Source: DASCNA01 sp036011305 (GTDB taxonomy: Bacteria; Verrucomicrobiota; Lentisphaeria; Victivallales; GWF2-38-69). Taken from it: 64,000 nucleotides of DNA. Numbering within the stretch: the first letter of the stretch is position 1; each line of letters starts with the position of its first letter. The notes beneath the pieces are model-generated. The model searched no databases, had not been told where the DNA came from, and saw only the letters and a list, made by a program, of their open reading frames with translations. This document shows, piece after piece, positions 47,588 through 57,692 of this stretch. Position numbers and translations under genes: made by a program. The DNA is taken from assembly GCA_036011305.1 (NCBI GenBank), contig DASCNA010000132.1, positions 43,899 through 107,898 of the forward strand, read 5' to 3'.

Positions 47588-48076
47588 ATGAACTCATTAA
47601 AACGAAAAAAAATTTATTTTGATCGATTAGAAAATGCGCCTGCTCCAATTACAGCCAGAGCAAAAAGAAGAAGTAATTTCAGCGAAGTTGACATGTTAAG
47701 CGTAGTATGGCATGGCAGATATGCTGCTTTTTTTGAAGATGCTTACTCAAAAATAGGGCGTAAGTGTGGTTTGACTTATCAGGATTATAAAAAATATAAC
47801 CTGGTTGCACCGGTTGCTCAGCTTCATATTGATTATCACAAACCCCTGCATCTTGAAGAAAAATTTATAATACAGGCTTCCATGATCTGGACAAATGCTC
47901 CAAAAATTAATACAGAATATACTATATTTAAAGAAGATAACACAATAGCCTGCACTGGATATACAGTACAGCCTTTTATCAGCACAATTGACCGCAGTAT
48001 ATGCTTTACCACTCCCGAATTTTATAAAGCAGTTCAAAAAAGATGGTTAAACGGAGAATTTAATGACGAGCAATAA
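47588..48076 (+). CDS. 4HBT-type acyl thioesterase
   Basis: Hotdog thioesterase of about 162 residues. SVVWHGRYAAFFEDAYS is the 4-hydroxybenzoyl-CoA thioesterase motif with its helix. The ATG at 47588 is chosen; an upstream in-frame TTG overlaps the preceding gene. It would release or edit acyl or aryl intermediates. Its end overlaps the next ketosynthase by 14 bases. Confidence 0.83.
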   Translation: MNSLKRKKIYFDRLENAPAPITARAKRRSNFSEVDMLSVVWHGRYAAFFEDAYSKIGRKCGLTYQDYKKYNLVAPVAQLHIDYHKPLHLEEKFIIQASMIWTNAPKINTEYTIFKEDNTIACTGYTVQPFISTIDRSICFTTPEFYKAVQKRWLNGEFNDEQ

Positions 48077-49205
48077 AGTCGTTATTACAGATGCTGACAT
48101 TAACACTGGATATGGCTTCGGAATAGATTTATGCTGGAATCAACTTCTCCTGAATAAAACATCTATTCTGAAAAACACTCGATTTATTACAAAAAATTTT
48201 ATTTCAGATTATGCAGCATTGGTACCTAATATATATCCGAACAAGAATGAAAGCTGCATTATGCAGATGCTTACTCCTCTTTTTGATAAAATTATAGGTA
48301 ATTTACCGAATGATACATTATTAATACTTGCAACAACAACAGGAGAAATTGAATTACTTGAGCAAAGCATTCTTGAAAAGAATAGAAACATTGAAGAAAG
48401 TGGAATCAATTCTCTTTTACATAAAATTCAATCGGCATTAAAATTAAAAGAAGATGCCTTAATCATTTCGGCTGCATGCGCCTCTTCTAGTACGGCGATT
48501 GCTCAGGCTGCATCAATGATTAAAAATGGTGTTAAAGATTCAATTCTTATCATAGGCTGTGATACTGTAAGCGAATTTGTTTATTCCGGATTTTCAGCAT
48601 TACAGGCACTTGGGAAAGAGCCGGCAAAACCTTTTGACCAAAATAGAGACGGTTTAACTTTAGGAGATGGTGCAGGTTATGCACTTTTGATGAGTGAATC
48701 TAAAGCTAACAAAGAAAACAGAAATTTTCTAGGCTATGTTTCAGGTTGGGGATTATCAAATGATTCAAATCATATTACTGGACCTTCCAGAGATGGATAC
48801 TGTCTTGTCGCTGCCATAGAAGCATCTTTAATAACAGCCAATATCAGTTCTGCTGAAATAGGTTCGATCTCAGCCCATGGTACAGGAACATTATATAATG
48901 ACTCAATGGAAATAAAAGCCTTTAAATCTATGTTTAAAACCCCTATCCCTACCTATTCCTTAAAAGGAGGAACAGGGCATACTTTAGGTGCTGCTGGTCT
49001 AATTGAAGCTTTAATATGTTTAAAATCTCTTGAAGAAAATATTATCCCTCCTTCTGTAGGAATAAAAAACATTGCAGAAGATGCAAAAAAGTGGATTAAT
49101 ACTAAATCGCACGATTCTTCTATGCAATATTCTCTTTCAACAAATTCAGGATTTGGCGGAATAAACGCTTCCTTAGTTTTATCAAAAATCGGAAATCCTT
49201 TATAA
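48063..49205 (+). CDS. Beta-ketoacyl-ACP synthase (ApeR-like)
   Basis: Third active ketosynthase, 380 residues: SAACASSSTAIAQ (Cys), SAHGTGTLYND (His), KGGTGHTLGAAG (His) and NSGFGGINASL at the end. GGAG lies before the ATG, inside the thioesterase gene, showing translational coupling. It closes the plus arm of the cluster, as the KS placed last in many aryl-polyene clusters. Confidence 0.88.
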   Translation: MTSNKVVITDADINTGYGFGIDLCWNQLLLNKTSILKNTRFITKNFISDYAALVPNIYPNKNESCIMQMLTPLFDKIIGNLPNDTLLILATTTGEIELLEQSILEKNRNIEESGINSLLHKIQSALKLKEDALIISAACASSSTAIAQAASMIKNGVKDSILIIGCDTVSEFVYSGFSALQALGKEPAKPFDQNRDGLTLGDGAGYALLMSESKANKENRNFLGYVSGWGLSNDSNHITGPSRDGYCLVAAIEASLITANISSAEIGSISAHGTGTLYNDSMEIKAFKSMFKTPIPTYSLKGGTGHTLGAAGLIEALICLKSLEENIIPPSVGIKNIAEDAKKWINTKSHDSSMQYSLSTNSGFGGINASLVLSKIGNPL

Positions 49206-49388
49206 ATTATCTCGCCTTTTCAGGTTATAATTAAATTTAGAAAGATAAGTTTTTTATCATAACAGTCCTTAACCATAAACTTGATATACTAAAATCATTT
49301 TAAATTAAGGACTAAATTATAATTCAATCAATGAATATTGGCTATTAAATGTTGAAGTCAATAAATTAACTGAATATAACTTTAACCT

Positions 49389-50612
49389 ATGCGGATACGT
49401 AAAAGAATTTTATTTTATTTAACTGTGTTTGGACCCGGTATGGTCGTGATGTTTGCGGATACTGATGCTGGCAGTGTGATAACTGCAGCTCAAAGTGGAG
49501 CTGTATACGGTTATAAATTATTATTGGCTCAATTCATTTTAATTCCAATACTTTATATTGTTCAGGAACTGACTGTCCGATTAGGCATTTTAACAGGAAA
49601 AGGACATGGAGAGCTAATAAAAGAATATTATGGCCGTTTTTGGGCATTTGTATCTGTAGCAACAATGGTCATAACCTGTATAGGGGCAATAATAACAGAA
49701 TTTAGTGGACTTGCCGGTGTAGGGTTATTGTTTAATATACCTAAACCTCTGACAATGAGCCTTATTGTTGTTTTTCTTATTTTTATGGCTGTTACTGGTT
49801 CTTACAAATCTATTGAAAAAATAGCATTATGCATCGGTGCATTTGAGCTTATTTTTTTTATAGTTGCCTGGAAAGCAAAACCAAATTTGAATGTGCTATT
49901 AGATCAGATGACAAATATTCCTCTCTCCAATCCAAATTATTTATATCTGTTAGCTGCAAACATAGGAGCAGTAATTATGCCGTGGATGGTTTTTTATCAA
50001 CAATCTGCTGTTATTGATAAAGGTATGAAGACAAGACAGATAAAAATGGGTCGATGGGATACCGCAATAGGTTCTGTTTTAACACAATTGATAATGGCTG
50101 CTATTTTAATTGCTGCTGCTGCAACTTTATATACTCATGATCTTGAAACCCAACTCGATACAGTAGGCCAAATTACTCATGCAATTACGCCATATTTAGG
50201 TACAGTGGTAGGGAAAATACTATTTTCTCTCGGTATGATCGGTGCAGCTCTTATAGCTTCTATAGTAGTCACATTAACTGCTGCATGGGGGATAGGGGAA
50301 ATATTAGGCTCTAAAAGATCTCTACAGAACAACCCTAAAGAAGCTCCTATATTCTACCTTTGCTATGCAATAGTCCTGATTCTAGGGGCTATATTTGTCT
50401 GCTCAGATATTAATCTAGTGAATATAAGCGTTGCAGTTGAAGTAATGAATGCAATATGCCTCCCAATAGTTCTAATATTTCTATATCTTCTTGCTCGTAA
50501 AGCACTTCCTGAAAAATATAGGCTTAAAGGTTTATATGCTGTTATTGTTTTTATTATTTTATTTATCACATCTCTATTTGGATTTGCTGGCGGGATATGG
50601 GGAATGATATAA
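49389..50612 (+). CDS. NRAMP-family divalent metal transporter, atypical
   Basis: About 11 transmembrane helices in 407 residues. The first half-helix reads FADTDAGS where classical NRAMP has DPGN. The TM6 motif reads GAVIMPWM, keeping Met but with Trp in place of the His of MPH. These changes at the metal site mean the ion need not be manganese or iron; the NRAMP-related magnesium carriers are one possibility. The next gene, 43 bases later, is a LysR regulator. Confidence 0.78.
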   Translation: MRIRKRILFYLTVFGPGMVVMFADTDAGSVITAAQSGAVYGYKLLLAQFILIPILYIVQELTVRLGILTGKGHGELIKEYYGRFWAFVSVATMVITCIGAIITEFSGLAGVGLLFNIPKPLTMSLIVVFLIFMAVTGSYKSIEKIALCIGAFELIFFIVAWKAKPNLNVLLDQMTNIPLSNPNYLYLLAANIGAVIMPWMVFYQQSAVIDKGMKTRQIKMGRWDTAIGSVLTQLIMAAILIAAAATLYTHDLETQLDTVGQITHAITPYLGTVVGKILFSLGMIGAALIASIVVTLTAAWGIGEILGSKRSLQNNPKEAPIFYLCYAIVLILGAIFVCSDINLVNISVAVEVMNAICLPIVLIFLYLLARKALPEKYRLKGLYAVIVFIILFITSLFGFAGGIWGMI

Positions 50613-50655
50613 TAAATATCAAAAATTATTAATTTAAATTGGGTATAAATATACT

Positions 50656-51549
50656 ATGAATGATGTACTACCACCGTTAAAATCATTATTGTCTTTTGAA
50701 GCTGTTGCAAATCAATGCAGTTTTACTAAAGCTGCAAAAACACTTAATTTAACACATTCAGCTGTAAGTCAAAGCATAAAAATACTCGAAAAATATTTAT
50801 CTCATCCTCTTTTTGACAGAAGTACACACTCCGTCAAACTTACAAAAGCCGGAGAAATGTATTTTAATGAAATCAGTAAATCTTTAAATATGATAAGAAA
50901 TGCAAGCAGGCAGTTATTAACAAATGAGCACTCATTGACGGTTAACATGCAGACAAGCTTTGCTGTAAGGTGGTTCAATTCAAGGTTGGAAGAATTCATG
51001 AATCAAAATCCTTCAATCGATTTTAGAGTATCTACTCTCCGTCTAAAAAAAACAAACTACTCTGATTTTGATAATTATAAAATTGATCTGGCTATTGATT
51101 ACGGCAGTAATGATGACTGGCCGAACTGCATCGTAGAAAAACTTTTAGATGACTCACTCATACTAGCTGCCAGTCCTAAAATTTTTAAATTTAAAAAAAA
51201 TAATTTTAAAGAAATTATAAATCAAAATAATTGTATTTTTGTATCCCAAATTTCAAGAAAGAACGACTATAAGCTCTGGTGCAATGCGCATCGACTTGAC
51301 GAACCTGATCCTTCGTCACATATTTATTATACCAGCACAACACAAGGATTAAATGCTGCTGTTCAGGGTCTCGGGATTATGGTAACGCACAAACTTTATA
51401 TAGAAGATGCATTAACTAATGGATCTCTTATAAAAATACCAAATTCTGATGTTGAAATAGAAAAATCCTACTTTCTTGTCCACCCTGAAAATAGCAAAAA
51501 TGCCTTTGCTGTTAATATTTTTAAACAATGGATTAGAAGTATTCTTTAA
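50656..51549 (+). CDS. LysR-family transcriptional regulator (GcvA-like)
   Basis: 297 residues. N-terminal winged helix (SLLSFEAVANQCSFTKAAK, LNLTHSAVSQSIK) and a C-terminal effector domain (YKIDLAIDYG, VQGLGIMV), closest to the GcvA type. It follows the metal transporter on the same strand, so it could regulate it, but the ligand is unknown. Confidence 0.87.
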   Translation: MNDVLPPLKSLLSFEAVANQCSFTKAAKTLNLTHSAVSQSIKILEKYLSHPLFDRSTHSVKLTKAGEMYFNEISKSLNMIRNASRQLLTNEHSLTVNMQTSFAVRWFNSRLEEFMNQNPSIDFRVSTLRLKKTNYSDFDNYKIDLAIDYGSNDDWPNCIVEKLLDDSLILAASPKIFKFKKNNFKEIINQNNCIFVSQISRKNDYKLWCNAHRLDEPDPSSHIYYTSTTQGLNAAVQGLGIMVTHKLYIEDALTNGSLIKIPNSDVEIEKSYFLVHPENSKNAFAVNIFKQWIRSIL

Positions 51550-51607
51550 TAAATAAAAAGTTGAAAATATTTTTGGCTATTAATAATACATCACCTTTTA
51601 AAAAATA

Positions 51608-52204
51608 TCAGTTCACAAAAGGATTATAATTTATTTCGTGATCAATTTTTGTGGAAGGGCCATGCCCTGGGTAAACTAATGTTTTACCAGGCAGTTTAAA
51701 TAACTTGTTTTTCACTGACTTTATTAGTGTATTATAATCACCGCCTGGCAAATCTGTTCTTCCAATTGATTCACAAAACAGAGTATCGCCACTAAATAAA
51801 ACATTTTCTTCTTTAAAATAAAAACAAACTGATCCCATTGAATGGCCAGGTGTATAAATTATAGAAAAACACGAATTCTCAAATGATTCAGTTGTATCTA
51901 TATGTTTAGTCAAAGGTGGATAATAAGGAGGCAAACTATTTGCCGGACTATTATAAAGCCCAACATCTTCTTTATTAAGTATTACAGGCACATTTAAAGT
52001 TGATACTAAATCATATACAGCTGAACAGTGGTCTACATGTGCATGTGTCAATAAAATAGCATTTATATCAAGTTTATTATCATTTACGCAATTTATTATT
52101 AAATCGCAATCTGCTCCCGGATCAATAATAAATGAACTGTCATTTATAGTTGCAATATAGCAATTAACCTGCAAAGGGCCAACTAATAAAGTTTTTATAT
52201 TCAT
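51608..52204 (-). CDS. MBL-fold hydrolase, glyoxalase II-like
   Basis: 198 residues with the zinc motif THAHVDHC and further ligands in YTPGHSMGS, FSGDTLF and YPGHG. This matches small glyoxalase II-type or persulfide-dioxygenase-like hydrolases. No glyoxalase I is adjacent. The substrate is unknown. Confidence 0.85.
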   Translation of the reverse strand: MNIKTLLVGPLQVNCYIATINDSSFIIDPGADCDLIINCVNDNKLDINAILLTHAHVDHCSAVYDLVSTLNVPVILNKEDVGLYNSPANSLPPYYPPLTKHIDTTESFENSCFSIIYTPGHSMGSVCFYFKEENVLFSGDTLFCESIGRTDLPGGDYNTLIKSVKNKLFKLPGKTLVYPGHGPSTKIDHEINYNPFVN

Positions 52205-52237
52205 AATATTTTTTTATTTTTTATAAAGTATTTGTTT

Positions 52238-52681
52238 CTAATCGATTTTTCTATTATGCATGGAATAAGCTCGCTTTTTTACTAACGGCTTCTCTTTTGC
52301 AACATAGTTTCTAGGAGAGTTAATTCTTTCTGATTTAATCATATCAGTATCTTTATAGATAAGTCTCATAGGACTCCAGCCTTTAAAATTATCCGGGGAA
52401 ATTCCTACAACCATTAATGATATCTTTGGCTTTGGCAGATTCCATACTAAACATAGTTGAGAATAAGGATGAGCCTGGCTAAATCCATAATTTGCAATTT
52501 CATCTTCCAAAATTTCAGGGTACGTATATCTGATAAAAGTCGCATTTTCTATACTCATATGAGGTATTTTCTCAAAGATATAATTTCTAGCTTTAACAAC
52601 AGCTTTATCTTTGCGCTCCTCTGTAGTAGCACAGCCAACTAACAACAGTAAAAAAGTTAAAACAACAAGTTTTCTAAGCAT
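52238..52681 (-). CDS. Lipoprotein of unknown function
   Basis: 147 residues. The signal peptide ends at the lipobox LLVGC (Cys17). AGAGGAG lies just before the ATG. The mature part is rich in aromatic residues with a WNLPKPKISLMVVGISPDNF strand pattern and a basic tail. I do not recognise the family. Confidence 0.65.
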   Translation of the reverse strand: MLRKLVVLTFLLLLVGCATTEERKDKAVVKARNYIFEKIPHMSIENATFIRYTYPEILEDEIANYGFSQAHPYSQLCLVWNLPKPKISLMVVGISPDNFKGWSPMRLIYKDTDMIKSERINSPRNYVAKEKPLVKKRAYSMHNRKID

Positions 52682-52714
52682 TAAACTCCTCTGATAACAA
52701 TAACAATTATAAAA

Positions 52715-53107
52715 TCAGTTATCCAGTATTGTTCTTATCCGTGTTGCCAAATCAGTAATTTTGTGAGGTTTATGGAGAAACCCTTTAGCTCCTTGTTCAA
52801 ATAAATCTTCCAATTCCTCCTGTGCAACATATCCACTGGATAAAAGTATTTTAACATCTGGATCTATAGCTTGTAATTGATAAAATGTTCCATGCCCTCC
52901 TAACTTAGGCATAACCATATCAAGAAAAACAAGATCTATCTGCTTTGGATTATTCTTATAAATTTCAACAGCTTCCTCTCCATTGCCTGCAAGAATTACA
53001 GAATATCCTAAATTTTGCAGAGCTTCAATAACAAAGTCCCATATTGCATCCTCGTCATCTACAACCAGGACTGTCTCATTCTCTTTTGCCATTGGTAGAT
53101 CAACCAT
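52715..53107 (-). CDS. Single-domain response regulator (CheY-like)
   Basis: 130 residues, receiver only: VVDDEDA (acidic pocket), LVFLDMVMP with the phospho-acceptor Asp, SSG, and LHKPHK with the conserved Lys. TAGGAG precedes the first ATG. The PAKLGG loop common in hybrid-kinase receivers (MPKLGG) is present. No kinase is adjacent; the partner is unknown. Confidence 0.88.
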   Translation of the reverse strand: MVDLPMAKENETVLVVDDEDAIWDFVIEALQNLGYSVILAGNGEEAVEIYKNNPKQIDLVFLDMVMPKLGGHGTFYQLQAIDPDVKILLSSGYVAQEELEDLFEQGAKGFLHKPHKITDLATRIRTILDN

Positions 53108-53213
53108 TTTATTTAACTCCTAAAATACGCATTTATTATATATTAAACTTCCAGATTATTCACTGAAACCATTATAGCAGAATTTCTATTTGTTAATAGA
53201 GTATATAGATATA

Positions 53214-54314
53214 TTAAACAGAAAATCTTACATTAACAACATCTCCGTCCTGAACAATATAATCTTTACCCTCGATTCTCATTTTTCCTGCACTTTTAGC
53301 GTTCGCCTCGTTGCCGTATTCGACAATATCTTTATAAGCTACTACTTCCATTCTTATAAAACCTCTTTCCATATCTGTATGAATTTTCCCGGCAGCCTGA
53401 GGGGCAGCAGTATTTTTTGTGATTGTCCATGCCCTTGTTTCGTCTGCTCCAGTAGTAAGAAAAGTAATATAATTCAAAATCTGATAACCAGTTTTAATAA
53501 TTTTATTAAGTCCACTTTCCTTCAGTGAAAGTTCCTCCATGAAAACTTTAGCTTCTTCAGGAGGCAATTCTATTATTTCTTCTTCAAGCTTTGCACAAAT
53601 AGGAATAATTTCCATATTATGTTTTTCTGCAAATTCAAAAATTGGAAGTTTTTTAATAAAACCATCTATACCGTCAAGAAGAGTATTTTCATCTACATTC
53701 GCACAGATAAATGAAGGTAAAGTGCTTAAAAGCCTTAATTCCTTTAACAATGCATTCATATCATCATTTTCACCATATTGCGGTATTGTTCCTTCGGCTA
53801 AAGCTTCATAAAACCCTTTTAAAATTTCCAACTCTTTAACAGCTTCCTTATCACCTGAACGAGTTTTTTTAGTTGCTTTCTCTATTCGTCTCTCTACAAC
53901 TTCAAGATCTGACAATGTCAATTCAGTAATAATTGTTTCAACATCATTTACTGGATCTACTTTCCCGGCCACATGCGTAACATTTTCGTCATCAAACAGA
54001 CGCACTACATGTGCAATAGCATCCACGTTTCTAATATGCCCTAAAAATTTATTTCCCAGTCCCTGGCCTTGACTTGCTCCTCCCACAAGTCCTGCTATAT
54101 CAATAAATTTCATTACTGCAGGAACAGTCTTCTTTGATTTATGCATTTCTGATAAAACACCAAGCCTTTCATCAGATACAGGCACAATTCCTGTGTTAGG
54201 TTCAATTGTGCAAAAAGGAAAATTGGCAGCTTCTGCCCCGGCTTTGGTTAATGCATTAAACAGCGTTGACTTACCTACATTCGGCAACCCTACAAATCCA
54301 CAGGAAAACCCCAT
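53214..54314 (-). CDS. ychF: Redox-regulated ATPase/GTPase YchF
   Basis: Obg-related P-loop NTPase, 366 residues. GFVGLPNVGKSTLFN is the P-loop at the N-terminus, DIAGLV the G3 motif, NVDE replaces the G4 specificity motif as in ATP-using YchF, and the C-terminal TGS domain (RAWTITKNTAAPQAAGKIHTD) is complete. The family binds ribosomes and affects stress responses. Confidence 0.95.
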   Translation of the reverse strand: MGFSCGFVGLPNVGKSTLFNALTKAGAEAANFPFCTIEPNTGIVPVSDERLGVLSEMHKSKKTVPAVMKFIDIAGLVGGASQGQGLGNKFLGHIRNVDAIAHVVRLFDDENVTHVAGKVDPVNDVETIITELTLSDLEVVERRIEKATKKTRSGDKEAVKELEILKGFYEALAEGTIPQYGENDDMNALLKELRLLSTLPSFICANVDENTLLDGIDGFIKKLPIFEFAEKHNMEIIPICAKLEEEIIELPPEEAKVFMEELSLKESGLNKIIKTGYQILNYITFLTTGADETRAWTITKNTAAPQAAGKIHTDMERGFIRMEVVAYKDIVEYGNEANAKSAGKMRIEGKDYIVQDGDVVNVRFSV

Positions 54315-54448
54315 AATATATAAAAAAACCTATTTAATTAATTTTAATGATTGGTGAATTAATAAAAATGGATCATAATATCAAAAATTCAAATGGCAAA
54401 TTAATCCTAATGATATGAACTTACTACTTTTAACGATCCATCATTTCA

Positions 54449-54958
54449 TTAATTAACAGGAAAGTCAGGGTAAACCATATTATATGGGTCTGATTCAAAA
54501 TCAAATATCCATTCAGGCTGCATCAGAGGTCCATAACCCCATCCCGTAGCAAAAGGACCTTTTGCCGCTCCCGGCAAAGGCATTGGGAAAGTAATTATTT
54601 CAAGAATACCGGTAAGTTCCCTGGCTATAAAATAGAAAAAGCCATTCACCACACCAAAACTACTGGCAGCAATACCACCTTCATTCATATTGGCATAATA
54701 TATTTTTAAAGGTATTTCAAAAAAACCAAAAATAAGATTGGAAAAGCCTCGTCCCAGTTTACGAACCGGACCAGCTGAGAGATCATCAAGAACCTGTTTA
54801 TCCTCCATACTGTCATGTGTAACTTCCTGGTCATAAACATATAAATCAGCTGTATCAAGAGCTTTTTCTGTACTTACTTCTGCTAAAACATTTAATGGGG
54901 TTATAAAAAAGAAACACGTAACAATAATAAACAAAACAGAATAAAAATATTTTTTCAT
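54449..54958 (-). CDS. Exosortase-system-associated TIGR04073-like exported protein
   Basis: 169 residues with a signal peptide (residues 1-27). The core RKLGRGFSNLIFGFFEIP and the GFFYFIARELTGILEIITFP stretch look like the TIGR04073 family, which is annotated as associated with exosortase/PEP-CTERM systems, mostly in Verrucomicrobia and Lentisphaerae. No exosortase gene is in the window. The function is unknown; family naming is from memory. Confidence 0.7.
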   Translation of the reverse strand: MKKYFYSVLFIIVTCFFFITPLNVLAEVSTEKALDTADLYVYDQEVTHDSMEDKQVLDDLSAGPVRKLGRGFSNLIFGFFEIPLKIYYANMNEGGIAASSFGVVNGFFYFIARELTGILEIITFPMPLPGAAKGPFATGWGYGPLMQPEWIFDFESDPYNMVYPDFPVN

Positions 54959-55122
54959 ATATTACACCAACCAACTAATTTTGGTTTTTAAGTTTATAAT
55001 TTACATATTTTAAGTATATTGTAATATTAAAATGCTGTCAATTATTGAATGAAGATATTAGTATATTGTAGCATTTAAAATTATTTTATTTAATATTTAA
55101 TGTTAAGAATTACATAATTACA

Positions 55123-55713
55123 ATGAAACCTGAAGACGAATTTATAGAATTAATTGCTGAAAGATATTCTCTTATCAATATCCCGAAAAATAAAGTAGTA
55201 GAACTTGATTTAGGATGTGGGAAAGGCTCATTTACTACAAAATTAGCAAAAAAATACCCTGAAAGACTGGTTTTTGCAGTAGATGTTATGCTTGGAAGAC
55301 TTAGAAAACTTCATAAGAGAAATGAACGGTCAGGAATTAATAATATGCAATTGCTTAGATGCGAGGCCTGGCATCTGATAAATCAAGGTATTCCAGATAC
55401 TTCATTAAATAGAATTCATATATTATGTCCTGATCCATGGCCAAAAAGCAGGCACAAAGGCAACAGACTAGTAAGTTCAGAATTTGTCAGTCGATTATAT
55501 ATCAAACTTAAAAAAAATGGTATTTTTCATTTTTCTTCTGATGATATTCCGTACTTTACACTTGTACAGGATGTATTAGGTAAAAGTGATTTATTTATCA
55601 GGGATGATTCCAGGCTTGAAGATATTTCAGATATAAAAACTGATTTTGAAGAAAGATGGAATGATATGGGATTAAAAGTATTCCACTCAGCCTGGATAAA
55701 AAGAACAACTTAA
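55123..55713 (+). CDS. trmB: tRNA (guanine-N7)-methyltransferase
   Basis: Methylates G46 of tRNA using SAM. DLGCGKGSFT is the SAM site, CPDPWPKSRHKGNR the signature motif, and TDFEERWNDMG the C-terminal substrate motif. 196 residues. Heads a plus-strand run with mtnA and proC. Confidence 0.93.
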   Translation: MKPEDEFIELIAERYSLINIPKNKVVELDLGCGKGSFTTKLAKKYPERLVFAVDVMLGRLRKLHKRNERSGINNMQLLRCEAWHLINQGIPDTSLNRIHILCPDPWPKSRHKGNRLVSSEFVSRLYIKLKKNGIFHFSSDDIPYFTLVQDVLGKSDLFIRDDSRLEDISDIKTDFEERWNDMGLKVFHSAWIKRTT

Positions 55714-55755
55714 TTTTATATATATTTCAATTACTTTAGATTAAGGAAACAGAAA

Positions 55756-56826
55756 ATGATAGATACAGTAAGATGGAAACAGGAAACACCTGGAAAGCTA
55801 ATTCCGGGAAAGTTAAGACTGATTGATCAAACGTTGCTGCCTGAAGAATTTTTATATGTAGAAACAGATAAATCAGAAGAAATTTTTGATTACATAAAAC
55901 GTCTTGTTGTTAGAGGTGCCCCAGCAATCGGCTGCGCTGCTGCATTGGGTTTGGCTGCCGTAAGTCAGCATAGTACATCAAAAAATAGAGAATCATTTTT
56001 AGATGAAGTTAAAAAAACTGCAGACTATTTGGCAAAATCAAGGCCAACAGCCGTTAACCTGTTCTGGGCACTTGAGCGCTGTGTAAATAAGTTAAACTCT
56101 TTAGAAGAAAGTGATGTATTTATACTGAAAGAGATGCTTGTACAAGAAGGAATAAATATACTGAATGAAGATATACATATGTGCAGATCTATAGGAGAAC
56201 ACGGTGTAAAACTAATAAAAGATAATTACGGAATATTAACTCACTGTAATGCCGGGGCTTTGGCTACAGGTGATTATGGAACAGCTCTTTCCCCTGCATA
56301 TGTAGCAAATGAAAAAGGTTTAAATATTAAAGTTTTTTCTGATGAGACGAGACCGCTTCTGCAAGGTTCAAGATTAACTGCCTGGGAACTTAAAAAAGCA
56401 AACATAGACGTCGTAACGATATGTGATAATATGGCTGCACAGGTTATGAGGGAAGGCAAAATTGACATTGTCATTACCGGTGCAGACAGAATAGCGGCAA
56501 ATGGAGATTCTGCTAACAAGATTGGAACATACGGAGTTGCGATACTGGCAAAATATCATAATATTCCTTTTTATATTGCCGCACCTCATTCAACTATTGA
56601 TATGAATTTAAAACACGGTTCTGAAATACCTATTGAACAAAGAGAACCTGATGAAATACGCCGGGGCTTTGGAAAATTAACAGCACCTGCTGATATAAAT
56701 GTTTATAATCCGGCCTTTGATGTAACACCTAATGAGTTAATTGCCGGGATAATAACTGAAGATGGAATACTTGAACCTCCTTTTGAATCAAGTATTAAAG
56801 AATTTATGATAACTAAAAAACATTAA
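55756..56826 (+). CDS. mtnA: S-methyl-5-thioribose-1-phosphate isomerase
   Basis: Methionine salvage enzyme converting methylthioribose-1-phosphate to the ribulose form. VRGAPAIGCAAA, THCNAGALATGDYGTA and GADRIAANGDSANKIGTY hold the expected catalytic Cys and Asp. 356 residues. AAGGA precedes the start. Other salvage genes are not adjacent. Confidence 0.93.
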   Translation: MIDTVRWKQETPGKLIPGKLRLIDQTLLPEEFLYVETDKSEEIFDYIKRLVVRGAPAIGCAAALGLAAVSQHSTSKNRESFLDEVKKTADYLAKSRPTAVNLFWALERCVNKLNSLEESDVFILKEMLVQEGINILNEDIHMCRSIGEHGVKLIKDNYGILTHCNAGALATGDYGTALSPAYVANEKGLNIKVFSDETRPLLQGSRLTAWELKKANIDVVTICDNMAAQVMREGKIDIVITGADRIAANGDSANKIGTYGVAILAKYHNIPFYIAAPHSTIDMNLKHGSEIPIEQREPDEIRRGFGKLTAPADINVYNPAFDVTPNELIAGIITEDGILEPPFESSIKEFMITKKH

Positions 56827-56866
56827 TTTAGTTACTTAACAACTCATAACGTTTTGGAGATAGCCC

Positions 56867-57682
56867 TTGAAAAAAAATTATAAAATAAGCATTATAGGAA
56901 CAGGTAAAATCGGTACAGCAATAGCAAATGGATTGCTTGAATCAGGAGAGTTTGATATACCAAATATCACACTTGCCGATTTAAATGTCACTAAACTTAA
57001 CGTAATGAAGGAAAAAGGATTTAAAATCACCGGCAATAACATTGATGCTGTAAAAAAATCTGACATAATTATTATCTCCGTTGAGCCTCATCATGCAAAT
57101 CAGGTTTTTGAAGAAATTAGAAATGATTTAAACCCTGAAAAACATACATTAATTTCTGTTGTTACAGGTTTTAAAATAGACCATATAAAATCTAAAATTT
57201 GTAATGACACAGATATTATCAGAGTAATGCCTAATACTGCAGTGGCTGTTAGAGAATCCATGACCTGCATTGCTTTTAACAATGTCAAAGAAAGCTCAAA
57301 GGAGAGAGTGGCTTCCATATTTGATACTGTGGGAGAAACAGTAATCATCAGTGAGGAACTTATGCCTGCAGCTACAGCTTTATGCGCCTGTGGAACTGCT
57401 TTCTTTATGCGTGCAGTAAGAGCTGCCTCACAGGGAGGAATAGAAGTTGGTTTTCATTCAGAGATTGCTATTTCTATGGCTGCTCAGACGGCAAAAGGAG
57501 CTGCGAAGCTGATATTGAGCAAAGGCAGACATCCAGAGTTTGAAATTGATAAAGTAACAACTCCTATGGGTTGCACTATTGCAGGATTAAACAGAATGGA
57601 ACATGAAGGTTTCAGTTCTTCGATAATTAAAGGTATTACTACATCTGCAAAAAAAGCTTCTGAGCTAGGAAAAACAAAATAA
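56867..57682 (+). CDS. proC: Pyrroline-5-carboxylate reductase
   Basis: Last step of proline synthesis (P5C to proline, NADPH). GTGKIGTAIANG is the nucleotide-binding motif; VMPNTAVAVRESM and the C-terminal VTTPMGCTIAGL follow the family. 271 residues. The TTG start follows GGAG by seven bases. It ends at a strong terminator. Confidence 0.93.
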   Translation: MKKNYKISIIGTGKIGTAIANGLLESGEFDIPNITLADLNVTKLNVMKEKGFKITGNNIDAVKKSDIIIISVEPHHANQVFEEIRNDLNPEKHTLISVVTGFKIDHIKSKICNDTDIIRVMPNTAVAVRESMTCIAFNNVKESSKERVASIFDTVGETVIISEELMPAATALCACGTAFFMRAVRAASQGGIEVGFHSEIAISMAAQTAKGAAKLILSKGRHPEFEIDKVTTPMGCTIAGLNRMEHEGFSSSIIKGITTSAKKASELGKTK

Positions 57683-57692
57683 TCATTTATAT

